From Haloarcula marina (GTDB lineage Archaea > Halobacteriota > Halobacteria > Halobacteriales > Haloarculaceae), in assembly GCF_024218775.1 (NCBI RefSeq), contig NZ_CP100404.1, positions 2,046,001 through 2,110,000 on the forward strand: 64,000 bases of DNA, read 5' to 3'. Under the pieces are notes generated by a model. The model searched no databases. It had not been told where the DNA came from and was given only the letters and a program-made list of their open reading frames with translations. Of the stretch, positions 44,025 to 52,687 are shown one piece after another (the first letter of the stretch is position 1; every line of letters begins with the position of its first letter). The position numbers were made by a program, and so were the translations under genes.

Positions 44025-44558
44025 TCAGTCGTCCGATTCGACCTTCGTCCAGCGTTTCTCGATGTCTGCGTTCGCCCGAACGACGGTGTCTCCCGCTACG
44101 TCGAACCGGGTCTTTCGCAGTTCGATAGCCGTCACTTCGCCCGTCGTGTCGCCAGCGGTGACCGTATCGCCGGGGTTGAAGTCCGGGTCGCGGAGCAGAT
44201 ACACGCCCGCGACGGCGTCGGCAATCATGCCCGACAGGGCGTAGGAGACGCCGAGTGCGAGGAACCCCGTCGCCGTCCCGAGCGACGCTGCCACCAGCGT
44301 CAGGCCGACGATAGAGAGGAACGAGAGGCCGACGGCGAACCAGAGGAACACGAGGACGAGTGCGGCGATGAACTGACGGTACACCGGTGCTTCGCCGGGG
44401 AGCGTACGTGCGAGTATCGCCCGCACGGCCGTCATCACGACTTTGATGCACACCGCCGCGACGGCGAGGAACACGATTCCGGCGATTAGGTTCGGGAGGG
44501 CGGCGGCGATGCTGGCGTAGAGTTCTTCGAGCGCCGACGTGACGAGATTCGTTTGCAC
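44025..44558 (-). CDS. Small MscS-family mechanosensitive channel
   Basis: 177 residues: three membrane segments, the last (GFLALGVSYALSGMIADAVAGVYLL) matching the pore helix, then the beta domain (FNPGDTVTAGDTTGEVTAIELRKT). The C-terminal cage domain of larger MscS proteins is missing, a form common in haloarchaea. Expected to release solutes on osmotic down-shock. Confidence 0.83.
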   Translation of the reverse strand: MQTNLVTSALEELYASIAAALPNLIAGIVFLAVAAVCIKVVMTAVRAILARTLPGEAPVYRQFIAALVLVFLWFAVGLSFLSIVGLTLVAASLGTATGFLALGVSYALSGMIADAVAGVYLLRDPDFNPGDTVTAGDTTGEVTAIELRKTRFDVAGDTVVRANADIEKRWTKVESDD

Positions 44559-44582
44559 GGAGAGCGGTCGAACGCCGCTCCC

Positions 44583-44891
44583 CTAAAGGTTCTGTTCAGG
44601 ATGAACGACGTCGTAACTCCCGTCGCCGTGGACGCCGATGACCGCCCACTCGTAGTCGACATCCAGACGTGTGAGGCGACGGCCGAGCGCCGACGCCTCG
44701 GACGCCCACGTGACGAAACAGCGTAAATCGCCGGTATCCGGCAACCGCTCGTTGTTCTCGACCACGGTGACGCGGACGACGCGCCACTTGTGTTCGGCCT
44801 GAAGTCCCCGTTCGGTACGCGACACGGTGTATCCGATGTCGTCGAATATCGACTGGGCCTGCTCGCCTAGTGATGTGGTAACGGCCCCCAT
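44583..44891 (-). CDS. Conserved haloarchaeal hypothetical protein
   Basis: 102 residues, soluble, no signal. Starts MGAVTTSLGEQAQSIFDDIGYTV and contains KWRVVRVTVV and CFVTWASEASALGRRL. It resembles, from memory, a haloarchaea-only family of unknown function. 24 bases separate it from the MscS gene downstream. Confidence 0.65.
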   Translation of the reverse strand: MGAVTTSLGEQAQSIFDDIGYTVSRTERGLQAEHKWRVVRVTVVENNERLPDTGDLRCFVTWASEASALGRRLTRLDVDYEWAVIGVHGDGSYDVVHPEQNL

Positions 44892-44967
44892 CTGTCAACG
44901 CCTACCAGTGGCTGTATCATAAACGTTCCTACTGGACAGCCGTCCAACAACAACGGCGGCGACGCAG

Positions 44968-45207
44968 TTACTCGTGAGCGGCGTCCCACTCGTCGGGCTT
45001 GCGGAGGTTGCTACAGACGTTACACCGGATGCGCCCCATCGAGTCCATCGCGTTGTCGAACGTCTCGCAGTTCCCGCAGAAGTACCCCCACCGGCGCTCG
45101 CCGTCGGTGTCGGCGTAGACGACGTAGAACGGTCCGTTCGTCCCGATATCGGCGTCCGTCCTGTCCACGTACAGCGTCGCCCCGTCCGGCCCGGCGTGTG
45201 CGTTCAT
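44968..45207 (-). CDS. Small zinc-ribbon protein (haloarchaeal, DUF5816-like)
   Basis: 79 residues from the ATG at 45207; seven more codons are open upstream. Two CxxC pairs, CGNC and CNVC, form a probable zinc ribbon in the C-terminal half; GERRWGYFCGNC and GRIRCNVCSNLRKPDEWDAAHE look strongly conserved in haloarchaea (from memory). Function unknown, perhaps nucleic acid or protein binding. Confidence 0.7.
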   Translation of the reverse strand: MNAHAGPDGATLYVDRTDADIGTNGPFYVVYADTDGERRWGYFCGNCETFDNAMDSMGRIRCNVCSNLRKPDEWDAAHE

Positions 45208-45279
45208 ACCGTGGCGGTGGCAGGCCACCGGCTAAACGACTACGATACCGTCTTCCCGCGTCGTCGGTGTAAGCCGCTC

Positions 45280-45423
45280 CTACCGGTTCAGGTACTCTTC
45301 GAAGCAGGTGGGGCAGTACTCGATGTCGCCACCGAGGGGAAGCACACCGACGAGTCGAAAGGGGTCCTTACAGCTGAGACAAACCCTTGGTTCCCCGTCA
45401 CCTCTGGGATTCGATCCATTCAT
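45280..45423 (-). CDS. 47-residue zinc-finger microprotein
   Basis: Short gene found by reading the minus strand: ATG at 45423, TAG at 45280. It encodes MNGSNPRGDGEPRVCLSC then KDPF, VLPLGGDIEYCPTC and EEYLNR. Two CxxC knuckles (CLSC, CPTC) predict one zinc site, as in the many small zinc-finger proteins of haloarchaea. Neighbours are another zinc ribbon on the same strand (44968) and the phosphoesterase on the other. Confidence 0.65.
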   Translation of the reverse strand: MNGSNPRGDGEPRVCLSCKDPFRLVGVLPLGGDIEYCPTCFEEYLNR

Positions 45424-45564
45424 AGCCGCCGTACAGTATGCCGGTTTATAGCGTTCACGGTACGTAACAATTCCCTAACCATATTGTGTGACACTTACTC
45501 ACAGACGGCGACGTCACCGACTGACTGCGGAACCGATTAGTCGACCCGTCCGCTACGGTCGGTA

Positions 45565-46923
45565 ATGGGTCCCCGACTGGTCCACTACGCCGACGTAGAA
45601 GGTGCTTACGACGACGCCGACCGCATCGCCCGGTTGGCCGCCACCGTCACGTCGCTTTCCGGCCCCGACACCGTCGTCGCCGGGACCGGGGACAACACCG
45701 CGCCGGGCGTCCTTTCGCTCGTGACCGAAGGACGGCAGGCGCTGGACTTCTTCGAGGCAGTCCGACCCGACTTCGACGTGTTCGGCAACCACGACTTCGA
45801 CCACGGACTAGACGCCACCCGAGACATCGTCGAACGGTCCCCGCAGACGTGGCTGTCGGCGAACATCGAGCGCGACGGCCGCCGCTACCTCCCCGACGTG
45901 ACCGCGCCGTGGGCACTCCGCGAACTGGGCGGGCAAACGGTCGGATTCGTCGGCGTCACCACCCCGTCGACCGGGTCCGGAAACCCCGCAGCGGAACCAC
46001 TGACGTTCACCGACCCGTTCGCCGCCGTCCGGGACGCGGCGGCGACCCTCCGCGACCGTGGGGCCGAACTGGTCGTCGCCCTCTCGCACCTCGGCCGTGA
46101 GGACGACGAACTGGCGCGCCGGTGTGCGGTCGACGTGATACTTGGCGGCCACGTCCACGACCGCCGAGTCGATAGAGTCGACGGGACGCTCATCGTCAGG
46201 CCGGGGTCGGGCGGCAAGGCCGTCGCCGTAGTCGACCTCGGCGGCGACCGACCCGATGCGACGCTTCGGCCGACCGCGGAAATCGAACCGACGGCAACCG
46301 TCAGGACCCGCATCGAAGCGCGACTCGCCGAGACGGGATTAGACCAGACGGTCGCGCACGTCTCGGACCCGATTCATCGCGAACGGATGGACACCTACGG
46401 CGGCGAGAGCCGTATCGGCAACTTCGTCGCCGACGCCTACCGATGGGCGACCGACGCCGACGTGGGCCTCCAGAACGGCGGCGGCATTCGAAGCGACGAC
46501 GCGCCCCTCTCGGGCGCGGTGACCGTCGCCGACCTCGTCTCGCTCGTCCCGTTCGACGAGCGCGTGGTCGTCGCGGAACTGACGGGGCGAGAATTGCGAC
46601 AGTTATGCGCCGAGGGGAGCGGAACGACTATCGCGGCCAGCGACCCCGAGTGGTGGCACGCCCACCTCAGCGGCGTCGAACTCGTCTGGGACCGTGACAC
46701 CGAAACCGTCGAGCGCCTCCACGTCGGCGGCGACCCGGTCGATGCCGAGGCGACGTACACGGTGGCGACATCCGAGTATCTCCTCCACACGACTCACGAG
46801 TTCCCCGTCCTGACCGAGGGTCACCGGACGGCAGTCGACGACGTGCAGTACGAAGTGCTCGCGGCCTACGCCCGCACCGAAGGTATCGACCCGACGGTGT
46901 CCGGGCGCGTGGTTCGTCGCTAG
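45565..46923 (+). CDS. 5'-nucleotidase/2',3'-cyclic phosphodiesterase family metallophosphatase
   Basis: 452 residues. Metallophosphatase blocks: GTGDN, FGNHDFDHG, SHLG and GGHVHD, then the 5'-nucleotidase C-terminal domain (GGIRSDDAPLSGAVTVADLVSLVPFDERVV). The first metal block is YADVEG where the family usually has D-x-H, so His is replaced by Glu. No signal peptide, unlike the secreted bacterial UshA, so it is probably cytoplasmic. Likely hydrolyses nucleotides or related phosphoesters. Confidence 0.85.
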   Translation: MGPRLVHYADVEGAYDDADRIARLAATVTSLSGPDTVVAGTGDNTAPGVLSLVTEGRQALDFFEAVRPDFDVFGNHDFDHGLDATRDIVERSPQTWLSANIERDGRRYLPDVTAPWALRELGGQTVGFVGVTTPSTGSGNPAAEPLTFTDPFAAVRDAAATLRDRGAELVVALSHLGREDDELARRCAVDVILGGHVHDRRVDRVDGTLIVRPGSGGKAVAVVDLGGDRPDATLRPTAEIEPTATVRTRIEARLAETGLDQTVAHVSDPIHRERMDTYGGESRIGNFVADAYRWATDADVGLQNGGGIRSDDAPLSGAVTVADLVSLVPFDERVVVAELTGRELRQLCAEGSGTTIAASDPEWWHAHLSGVELVWDRDTETVERLHVGGDPVDAEATYTVATSEYLLHTTHEFPVLTEGHRTAVDDVQYEVLAAYARTEGIDPTVSGRVVRR

Positions 46924-46931
46924 GGATTTAA
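46924..46931 (+). promoter_or_regulatory. TATA-like element before the stress protein gene
   Basis: GATTTAAG about 26 bases before the ATG at 46956, overlapping the end of the preceding gene; predicts a leaderless transcript. Confidence 0.4.
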
Positions 46932-46955
46932 GGCCGGCTGTCAAATTTCTCGGTG

Positions 46956-47375
46956 ATGCCACAGGTCGTCGTCCCCGTTCGCTATCCGCTCTCCGAAAAT
47001 TCGCGCGCGACGCTCGCCGAAGGAATTGCGGTCGCCGAAGAAGACGACGCGGACCTGACAGTCCTGCACGTGAATCTCTATCAAAACGGCCACAGAGTGT
47101 CCCGGTCGCAACTGAAAACCGCCGTCGAGAAGGAGTTCGGCTACCTCCCGCGGACGCGCTACGTCGTCCGCTCGGGGATGCTCGTCGAGGAGACGATACT
47201 CGACGAAGTCGTCGCGCAGGACGCCGACGTTGTCGTCATCGGCACGAAACAGGTGAGTCGATGGCGCGACATGATTCGCCGCCTCGTCGACGACCCGGAC
47301 ATCGAACATTTCCTCCGGGACGAACTCGACTGCGACGTGGTGACCGTTAGCCCCGAGGTTCAGTCTTCGCGGTAG
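46956..47375 (+). CDS. Universal stress protein-like protein
   Basis: 139 residues from the ATG at 46956 (GTG one codon earlier). PVRYPLSENSRATLAEGIAVAEEDDADLTVLHV is the Usp start, and ADVVVIGTKQVSRWRDMIRRLVDDPDIEHFLRDELDCDVVTV the end; the ATP-binding glycine motif is largely lost, so it may not bind ATP. Its 3' end overlaps that of the convergent MscS gene by 16 bases. Confidence 0.8.
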   Translation: MPQVVVPVRYPLSENSRATLAEGIAVAEEDDADLTVLHVNLYQNGHRVSRSQLKTAVEKEFGYLPRTRYVVRSGMLVEETILDEVVAQDADVVVIGTKQVSRWRDMIRRLVDDPDIEHFLRDELDCDVVTVSPEVQSSR

Positions 47376-48394
47376 TCCGCGTCGTCGTCCGACAACTGCC
47401 CGTCGGAGGACTGGCCACCAGCCAACGTCTCCGCCCCCCGTTCCGCGACTGACACCTGCATCTCCCCGCTCGTCTCGTCGAAGTAGAGGTGCGAGTGGGG
47501 GTACGCTATCTCCACGTCGGCGTCGTCCAGTTGGCTCCAGACGTTCGTCTGCACCTTCGAACGGGCGGTCAGTAGTTTGTACGGTTCGGTCACCCAGTAG
47601 CGCAGGCGGAGGTTGACGCCGTGGTCGGCGAACGACTCGATGTACGCCGTCGGCGCGGCCGGGTACCGCGCGCCACCGACGCGGATGTTCGGCCCGCCCT
47701 CGATGACGTTGTCGACGCTCCGGGCCGCCTGTTCGATGAGACTCCGGGCCTCGTCGATGTCGCTCTCGTAGGTGACGAGCACGTCCAAAGAGAGCCGCGT
47801 CCGCGGGTCCTCGGCGGAGTAGTTGATTACGTCGCGGTCCCGCATCGTCCCGTTCGGGATGACCAGGAAGGTGTTGTCGAGCGTGAACACTTTCGTGTGG
47901 CGAAGCGTGATGTCCTCGACGAAACCGCGCTGGTTTCGGTCGGCGAGTTCTATCATGTCCCCGATTTCGTACGGTTGGTCCGCGAGTAGGAACACGCCCG
48001 AGATGAAACTGCCCACGATGGGTGCGATGACGACACCCACAACGGCGGAGAAGACGGCTACGGAGAGTCCGATATCGCTGATACTGAGCCCGTAAATGCC
48101 CATGATGGTGAACAGCGCGAACAGGAAGACGCCGACTCTGATACCCCGAAGGATGGTCCGCGTGACGCTCGGCCGCCGGAACCGCTGCGCGATGCGTCGA
48201 CCCAGTACCAGGACCACCAGTCGGGCGGTGACGAACGCGAGGATGACGACGAACAGCGACGCCAAGAGTTGCGCGGCCCACTTCGGGACGGCGAAGGGGA
48301 GCCACGACAGCAACGACTGCGTCGCCTCCGCCGCAGTCGGCGTGTCCGTCGGCGTGGGAGAGGTCTGGAATTCCCAGACGGGACCGGGTCGCAT
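47360..48394 (-). CDS. MscS-family mechanosensitive ion channel
   Basis: 344 residues from the ATG at 48394. Four hydrophobic segments, the last (VVGVVIAPIVGSFISGVFLLADQPYEIGDMI) being the pore helix running into the beta domain, then the C-terminal alpha/beta domain with FLVIPNGTMRDRDVINYS. The final 40 residues are acidic and polar. Expected in the cell membrane as an osmotic safety valve. Divergent from the PAC2 gene with 76 bases between. Confidence 0.88.
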   Translation of the reverse strand: MRPGPVWEFQTSPTPTDTPTAAEATQSLLSWLPFAVPKWAAQLLASLFVVILAFVTARLVVLVLGRRIAQRFRRPSVTRTILRGIRVGVFLFALFTIMGIYGLSISDIGLSVAVFSAVVGVVIAPIVGSFISGVFLLADQPYEIGDMIELADRNQRGFVEDITLRHTKVFTLDNTFLVIPNGTMRDRDVINYSAEDPRTRLSLDVLVTYESDIDEARSLIEQAARSVDNVIEGGPNIRVGGARYPAAPTAYIESFADHGVNLRLRYWVTEPYKLLTARSKVQTNVWSQLDDADVEIAYPHSHLYFDETSGEMQVSVAERGAETLAGGQSSDGQLSDDDADYRED

Positions 48395-48470
48395 GGGCCT
48401 GACTGCACGGCCCCGCGAGAAAAGGGTTGTCCTCCACAAACGCTTACTCCGGACCGACCGAGTCCCCAGT

Positions 48471-49217
48471 ATGGCAATGGATGACCGCCAGCGACCACAC
48501 TTCGAGCTAACCGCCACGGTTCCTGACGTCGAGACGCTCGTCGTCGGATTCACCGAGTACGGCCTCGCCGGGCTAACCGCCGTCGACTACCTCACCGACC
48601 AGTTGCCGCTCTCCGAGGTCGGCTATCTCGACGATAGCGGCCCACCGACCATCACCCCATTCGACGAGGGGACGCCGCGGCACCACACGCGGGTGTACGC
48701 CAGTGGACCGTTGTCGCTGGCTGTCGTCGTCGCCGAGCGGTTCGTCCCCCTGCAGTCGACGGGTTCGATTGCGGACGCCATCGAAGACCTCTGTGCGGCC
48801 GTCTCGCCGTCGAATCTGACTGTTCTCTCCGGCGTCCCCGTCGCGCACGGTCCGGAGGACCACGTCCCGTTCTACATCGCGACGGAAGACTATCAAGAAC
48901 GGTTCCTCGCCGACACCAGCATCGCCCCGATGGGGACCGGATTCGTCGACGGCGTCACCGCCGACCTCCTCGCCCGCGGTATCGACGACGACGAGCGACC
49001 GGTCGGCGTGTTCACGACGCCCGCCCATCCGCAGGCCCCCGACGCGGAGGCGGCCATCAGACTCCTCGACGCACTCTCACGGACCCACGGTATCGACATC
49101 GACACCGAACCGCTGGCGGCGTTCGCCGCCACCGTCGAAGCGCAGTACCGGGCGCTCGCAGAGCGTATCGACGCCGCCGACGAGGACGCCACGCCCGACG
49201 ACCGCATGTATATGTAA
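48471..49217 (+). CDS. PAC2-family protein (proteasome assembly chaperone-like)
   Basis: 248 residues from the ATG at 48471 (a second Met two codons in). VETLVVGFTEYGLAGLTAVDYLTDQL and TVLSGVPVAHGPEDHVPFYIAT are typical of archaeal PAC2 proteins. They resemble eukaryotic proteasome assembly chaperones, but the archaeal role is not settled. The frame upstream is a shadow of the MscS gene. Confidence 0.83.
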   Translation: MAMDDRQRPHFELTATVPDVETLVVGFTEYGLAGLTAVDYLTDQLPLSEVGYLDDSGPPTITPFDEGTPRHHTRVYASGPLSLAVVVAERFVPLQSTGSIADAIEDLCAAVSPSNLTVLSGVPVAHGPEDHVPFYIATEDYQERFLADTSIAPMGTGFVDGVTADLLARGIDDDERPVGVFTTPAHPQAPDAEAAIRLLDALSRTHGIDIDTEPLAAFAATVEAQYRALAERIDAADEDATPDDRMYM

Positions 49218-49341
49218 CCCGACGCCCCCGCACGAGGTCAGGAGTCTGTCACGTTTATTATCGGTGTACGTGGTGGTTCTCCGTGAACAATCAAACAGTT
49301 CGCCAACAAGTACTTGCGGCTCCGGGACGTGAATATAGACG

Positions 49342-49536
49342 ATGACGCACACCGAAACCCACCCCGTGGACGCCACTCGAACCGAGCGGTGTCCGCAGAA
49401 CCGACCGAAGGGCGTGCTGTTCTGCCCGACGTGCGGTCACGAGAGTCCCGTGGGTGGGGACTGGCACGTCGACTGGCGCGGCGACACCCGGTCGCTGACC
49501 TGCCCGGAGTGCCGGACGCTCGTCAGCGACCGCTAG
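49342..49536 (+). CDS. Small zinc-ribbon protein
   Basis: 64 residues. FCPTCGHESPVGGDWHVDWRG and LTCPECRTLVSDR give two CxxC knuckles, a standard zinc ribbon. No other domain. Its last four bases overlap the convergent eIF2B-like gene. Function unknown; one of three tiny zinc proteins in a 5-kb stretch. Confidence 0.72.
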   Translation: MTHTETHPVDATRTERCPQNRPKGVLFCPTCGHESPVGGDWHVDWRGDTRSLTCPECRTLVSDR

Positions 49537-50384
49537 TACTCGCGTATCTCTTCGTCCGTGACGACCGAATCGAGTAGCGCCGTCGGCGTCGCGTCGTAGG
49601 CGGGATTCGCCACGGCGAACCCCTCCGCCGGTTCGCGCAACACCTCCGCGGGCGACCGGAACTCGTTCTCGAAGGCGAACGCGCCGTCGACGAACTTCGC
49701 GTCGGCGCCGACGACGGTCATCGGTACCTCCGAGTGAGCGGCGGCCGTCGCGATAGGATAGGTCCCGACGCGGTTGTACAGCGTCTCCTCGACGATGCAG
49801 TCCATCCCGACGAGGACCCGGTCGACCTCTTGAAGGTAGTGGCCCGCGGCGCTGTCGATGATGAGCGTCACGTCCACGCCGTCGCGCTCGGCGAGCTTTC
49901 GGGCCGTCTTCCGCCCGAGGAACCGCGGCCGCGACTCCGTGACGTACACCTCGAACGTCGCCCCCGCCGCGAGGGCGTCGTCGATGGCGGCCAGCACCGT
50001 CGAGGAGAAGTCGTGGGTCAGGAGCACGTCGTCGGCGGCGATGAGGTCCGCCGCCCGCGCGCCCGCCCGGTCTTTCGCCGATTCCACTTCGTCGACGACG
50101 GCGTCGATGGCGTCGAGGGTCCGCTGTTTCGCCGTCTCGACGTCCGCCGGGTCGGCGTCCGTGACCATCTCGACGATGTCTCGCTGGGTCGTGTGCAACG
50201 ACGCGTGGGATGGGTTAGCCCGGCGGAACGCGTGGCTGTTGCGTTCGAGCGAGCGGAGATACTCCTCGACCGTCGGGAACTCCCGGTCGGCCAGCACTCG
50301 CAACGCTCGGGCCGCTTTTATCGCGACCACCGACGAGCTATGGGTCTGCATCTCCTCGATTTCTTCGACCGTCTCGTCTATCAT
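49533..50384 (-). CDS. eIF2B alpha/beta/delta-family protein (ribose-1,5-bisphosphate isomerase-like)
   Basis: 283 residues from the ATG at 50384. Helical N-terminal domain (IEEMQTHSSSVVAIKAARAL), then the Rossmann-like domain with TESRPRFLGRKTARKLAE, DSAAGHYL, GMDCIVEE and GADAKFVDG. Archaeal members of this family are either initiation-factor relatives or ribose-1,5-bisphosphate isomerases of the AMP pathway. It is shorter than typical isomerases (about 320), so the assignment stays open. Divergent from the pilin gene. Confidence 0.78.
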   Translation of the reverse strand: MIDETVEEIEEMQTHSSSVVAIKAARALRVLADREFPTVEEYLRSLERNSHAFRRANPSHASLHTTQRDIVEMVTDADPADVETAKQRTLDAIDAVVDEVESAKDRAGARAADLIAADDVLLTHDFSSTVLAAIDDALAAGATFEVYVTESRPRFLGRKTARKLAERDGVDVTLIIDSAAGHYLQEVDRVLVGMDCIVEETLYNRVGTYPIATAAAHSEVPMTVVGADAKFVDGAFAFENEFRSPAEVLREPAEGFAVANPAYDATPTALLDSVVTDEEIREY

Positions 50385-50462
50385 ATCGCGGACTGTGACC
50401 CGAATCGATATGTGTTTTCCCCTCGCCCGCCCGGACCCCACAAGATATAACGCCCTCTGTCC

Positions 50463-50915
50463 ATGTCCTACGCACGAACGATGGGACGAGGGGGCTTCAG
50501 CGCCGACACCGTGGGGATGTCCGAGTCGATAGGCGTCGCCGTCCTCATCGGGTTGACGCTCGTCGTCACCTCTATCGTCGGCCTGAACGTCCTCGTCGTC
50601 GAGTCCGACGACACCGGCGGCCCGCAGGCCAACTTCACCTACGACTACATCGACGACGGCGAAATCCTCATCGTCACCCACAGTCGCGGCGACTCGCTGG
50701 AAGCGGGCAGCATCGAGTTCGAGGGACCCTCGGAGACGACGACGTGGGCGGCCGTCGCCAACCGCAACGACACGTCGATGGTCGACCCGGGCGACATCGC
50801 GCAGTTGAGCAGTGGCAACGCCTATGGGCGGCGGGTCAGCGCGCGAGACACCATCACAATCTACTACAACCAGAGCGGCAACCGCACCCAACTGGACCAG
50901 TGGACCGGCGCGTAG
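50463..50915 (+). CDS. Type IV pilin-like protein with N-terminal class III signal
   Basis: 150 residues (a Met at 50481 is an alternative start). DTVGMSESIGVAVLIGLTLVVTSIVGLNVLV is the hydrophobic pilin N-terminal segment used by archaeal pilins after PibD cleavage; the rest is a beta-rich extracellular domain with possible N-glycosylation sites (NFT, NDT, NQS). It may be a minor pilin or a single-pass surface protein. A TATA-like ATATAACG lies near 50444-50451. Confidence 0.75.
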   Translation: MSYARTMGRGGFSADTVGMSESIGVAVLIGLTLVVTSIVGLNVLVVESDDTGGPQANFTYDYIDDGEILIVTHSRGDSLEAGSIEFEGPSETTTWAAVANRNDTSMVDPGDIAQLSSGNAYGRRVSARDTITIYYNQSGNRTQLDQWTGA

Positions 50916-50927
50916 CGCCGTCCCGCC

Positions 50928-52382
50928 TCAGCCCTTGATGTTGCAGACCGGGAACGTCCGGGCGACCCGGTCGCCGATTCCCAGCGCGTCGGAGACTCGC
51001 ACCACCTCGTCGATGTCCTTGTAGACCCCGGGCGCTTCCTCGGCAACCGTCGCGCCCGACTGGGCCTTCACGTAGATGTGCTGTTGGTCGCGCAGTTCGT
51101 CGCGCACGTCCTCGCCCCAGTACTGCTTTTTCGCCTGCGTCCTGCTCATCAGCCGTCCGGCCCCGTGGGCCGTCGACCCGAACGTCTCGGCCAGCGAGTG
51201 TTCCCCGCCCCGGAGGACGTACGACCCGGCCCCCATGCTCCCCGGAATGATGACCGGTTGGCCCACGTCGGCGTACGCTTTCGGGAGTTCCGGCCGCCCC
51301 GCCGGGAACGCTCTGGTCGCCCCTTTCCGGTGGACGAACAGTTCGCGCTCCTCGCCGTCGACGGTGTGGACCTCCTTCTTCGCGATGTTGTGGGCCACGT
51401 CGTACAACAGTCGGAGGTCCGACCGCGGCACGTCGAACACCTCCGTCAGCACGGTCCGCGTCTGGTGGGTGATGAGTTGCCGGTTCACCCACGCGAAGTT
51501 GATGGCCGCGCACATCGCGCCGTAGTACGACTCCGCCAGTTCCGACCCGGCGGGTGCGGCGGCCAGTTCCCGGTCGGGGAGTTCTGCCAGCAAGTCCCCG
51601 TGCCGTTTCTCTATCTGCCGCAGATAGTCGGTGCACACCTGATGCCCCAGGCCGCGAGACCCGCAGTGGACGAGAACGACGATTTGGTCGACTTCGAGGC
51701 CGAACTCGCGCGCCACGTCCTCGCGGAACACGTCGGTCACCCGCTGGACCTCCAGAAAGTGATTGCCCGACCCGAGCGACCCCACCTGCGTCGCCCCGCG
51801 GTCCTTCGCTCGGTCCGAGACTGCGCTCGGGTCCGCCTCGGGTCGATACCCCTCGTCCTCGCAGTGTTCGAGGTCCGCCTCGGTGGCGTAGCCGTGTTCG
51901 AGCGCCCAGTCCATCCCGCGGGCGAGAATGGCGTCGATGTCCGCGGTCGTCCCCTCGAAGACGCCGCCCCCGCCGAGTCCCGACGGAATCGCCTCGAACA
52001 GTCGGTTCACGAGTTCCTCCTCGTGGCCCTGCACGTCGTCGTAGGTGAGCGGCGTCGTCAGCATCCGGACGCCACAGTTGATGTCGTAGCCGACCCCGCC
52101 CGGCGAGATGCAGCCCTCCTCGGCGTCGATTCCGGCGACACCGCCGACGGGGAAGCCGTACCCCTGATGGCCGTCGGGCATGCACAGCGCCTGCTTGCGA
52201 ATCCCCGGCAGGTGGGCCACGTTCCGTAACTGTTCGAGTGTCTTGTCGTCGCTAATCTCGTCCAACAACTGCTCGCTCGCGAGTACCCGCGCTGGCACGC
52301 GCATCTCCCCCTGCTTGGGAATCTCCCAGACGTACTCCCGGACCCGTTCGAGCGTTATCTCCCCGGCAGTATATGTCGACAT
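50928..52382 (-). CDS. rtcB: RNA-splicing ligase RtcB
   Basis: 484 residues from the ATG at 52382. Family blocks: GGVGYDINCGVRML, VGSLGSGNHFLEVQ, VLVHCGSRGLGHQ, GSMGAGSYVLRG and HGAGRLMSRTQAKK, with the manganese-binding Cys/His residues and the guanylylated histidine region preserved. RtcB joins 2',3'-cyclic phosphate (or 3'-phosphate) and 5'-OH RNA ends, for example in tRNA splicing, using GTP. No intein is present, unlike some archaeal copies. Confidence 0.95.
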   Translation of the reverse strand: MSTYTAGEITLERVREYVWEIPKQGEMRVPARVLASEQLLDEISDDKTLEQLRNVAHLPGIRKQALCMPDGHQGYGFPVGGVAGIDAEEGCISPGGVGYDINCGVRMLTTPLTYDDVQGHEEELVNRLFEAIPSGLGGGGVFEGTTADIDAILARGMDWALEHGYATEADLEHCEDEGYRPEADPSAVSDRAKDRGATQVGSLGSGNHFLEVQRVTDVFREDVAREFGLEVDQIVVLVHCGSRGLGHQVCTDYLRQIEKRHGDLLAELPDRELAAAPAGSELAESYYGAMCAAINFAWVNRQLITHQTRTVLTEVFDVPRSDLRLLYDVAHNIAKKEVHTVDGEERELFVHRKGATRAFPAGRPELPKAYADVGQPVIIPGSMGAGSYVLRGGEHSLAETFGSTAHGAGRLMSRTQAKKQYWGEDVRDELRDQQHIYVKAQSGATVAEEAPGVYKDIDEVVRVSDALGIGDRVARTFPVCNIKG

Positions 52383-52452
52383 GGATGAACGTTCGCACCC
52401 AGCGGTCAAAGAGGTGTGGTGCGGGCAGTCCCGCGAGTCGACCGTCCGTAGC

Positions 52453-52460
52453 TTTATATC
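52453..52460 (+). promoter_or_regulatory. TATA box for the dodecin gene
   Basis: TTTATATC, 26 bases before the ATG at 52487; predicts a leaderless transcript. Confidence 0.5.
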
Positions 52461-52486
52461 CAGACCATGCGACGTGGTAACACGCT

Positions 52487-52687
52487 ATGGTGTTCAAGAA
52501 GATAACCCTGATCGGAACCAGTCCAGAGAGCTTCGACGCCGCCGCCGACGACGCCATCGAACGCGCAGAGCGGACACTGGACAACCTGAAGTGGGTGGAA
52601 GTGGACGAACTCGGCGTCGAGATAGCGAGCGTCGAGGGTCGGGAGTACCAAGCGGAAGTGACGGTGGCGTTCGAACTCGAAGAGTAA
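52487..52687 (+). CDS. Dodecin family flavin-binding protein
   Basis: 66 residues, the exact size class of dodecins. [28 protein letters not shown] and the aromatic Trp in [14 protein letters not shown] match the haloarchaeal riboflavin-storing dodecin, where Trp stacks on the flavin. It forms a hollow dodecamer in the cytoplasm. Its stop abuts the convergent HesB gene with no spacer. Confidence 0.92.
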   Translation: MVFKKITLIGTSPESFDAAADDAIERAERTLDNLKWVEVDELGVEIASVEGREYQAEVTVAFELEE

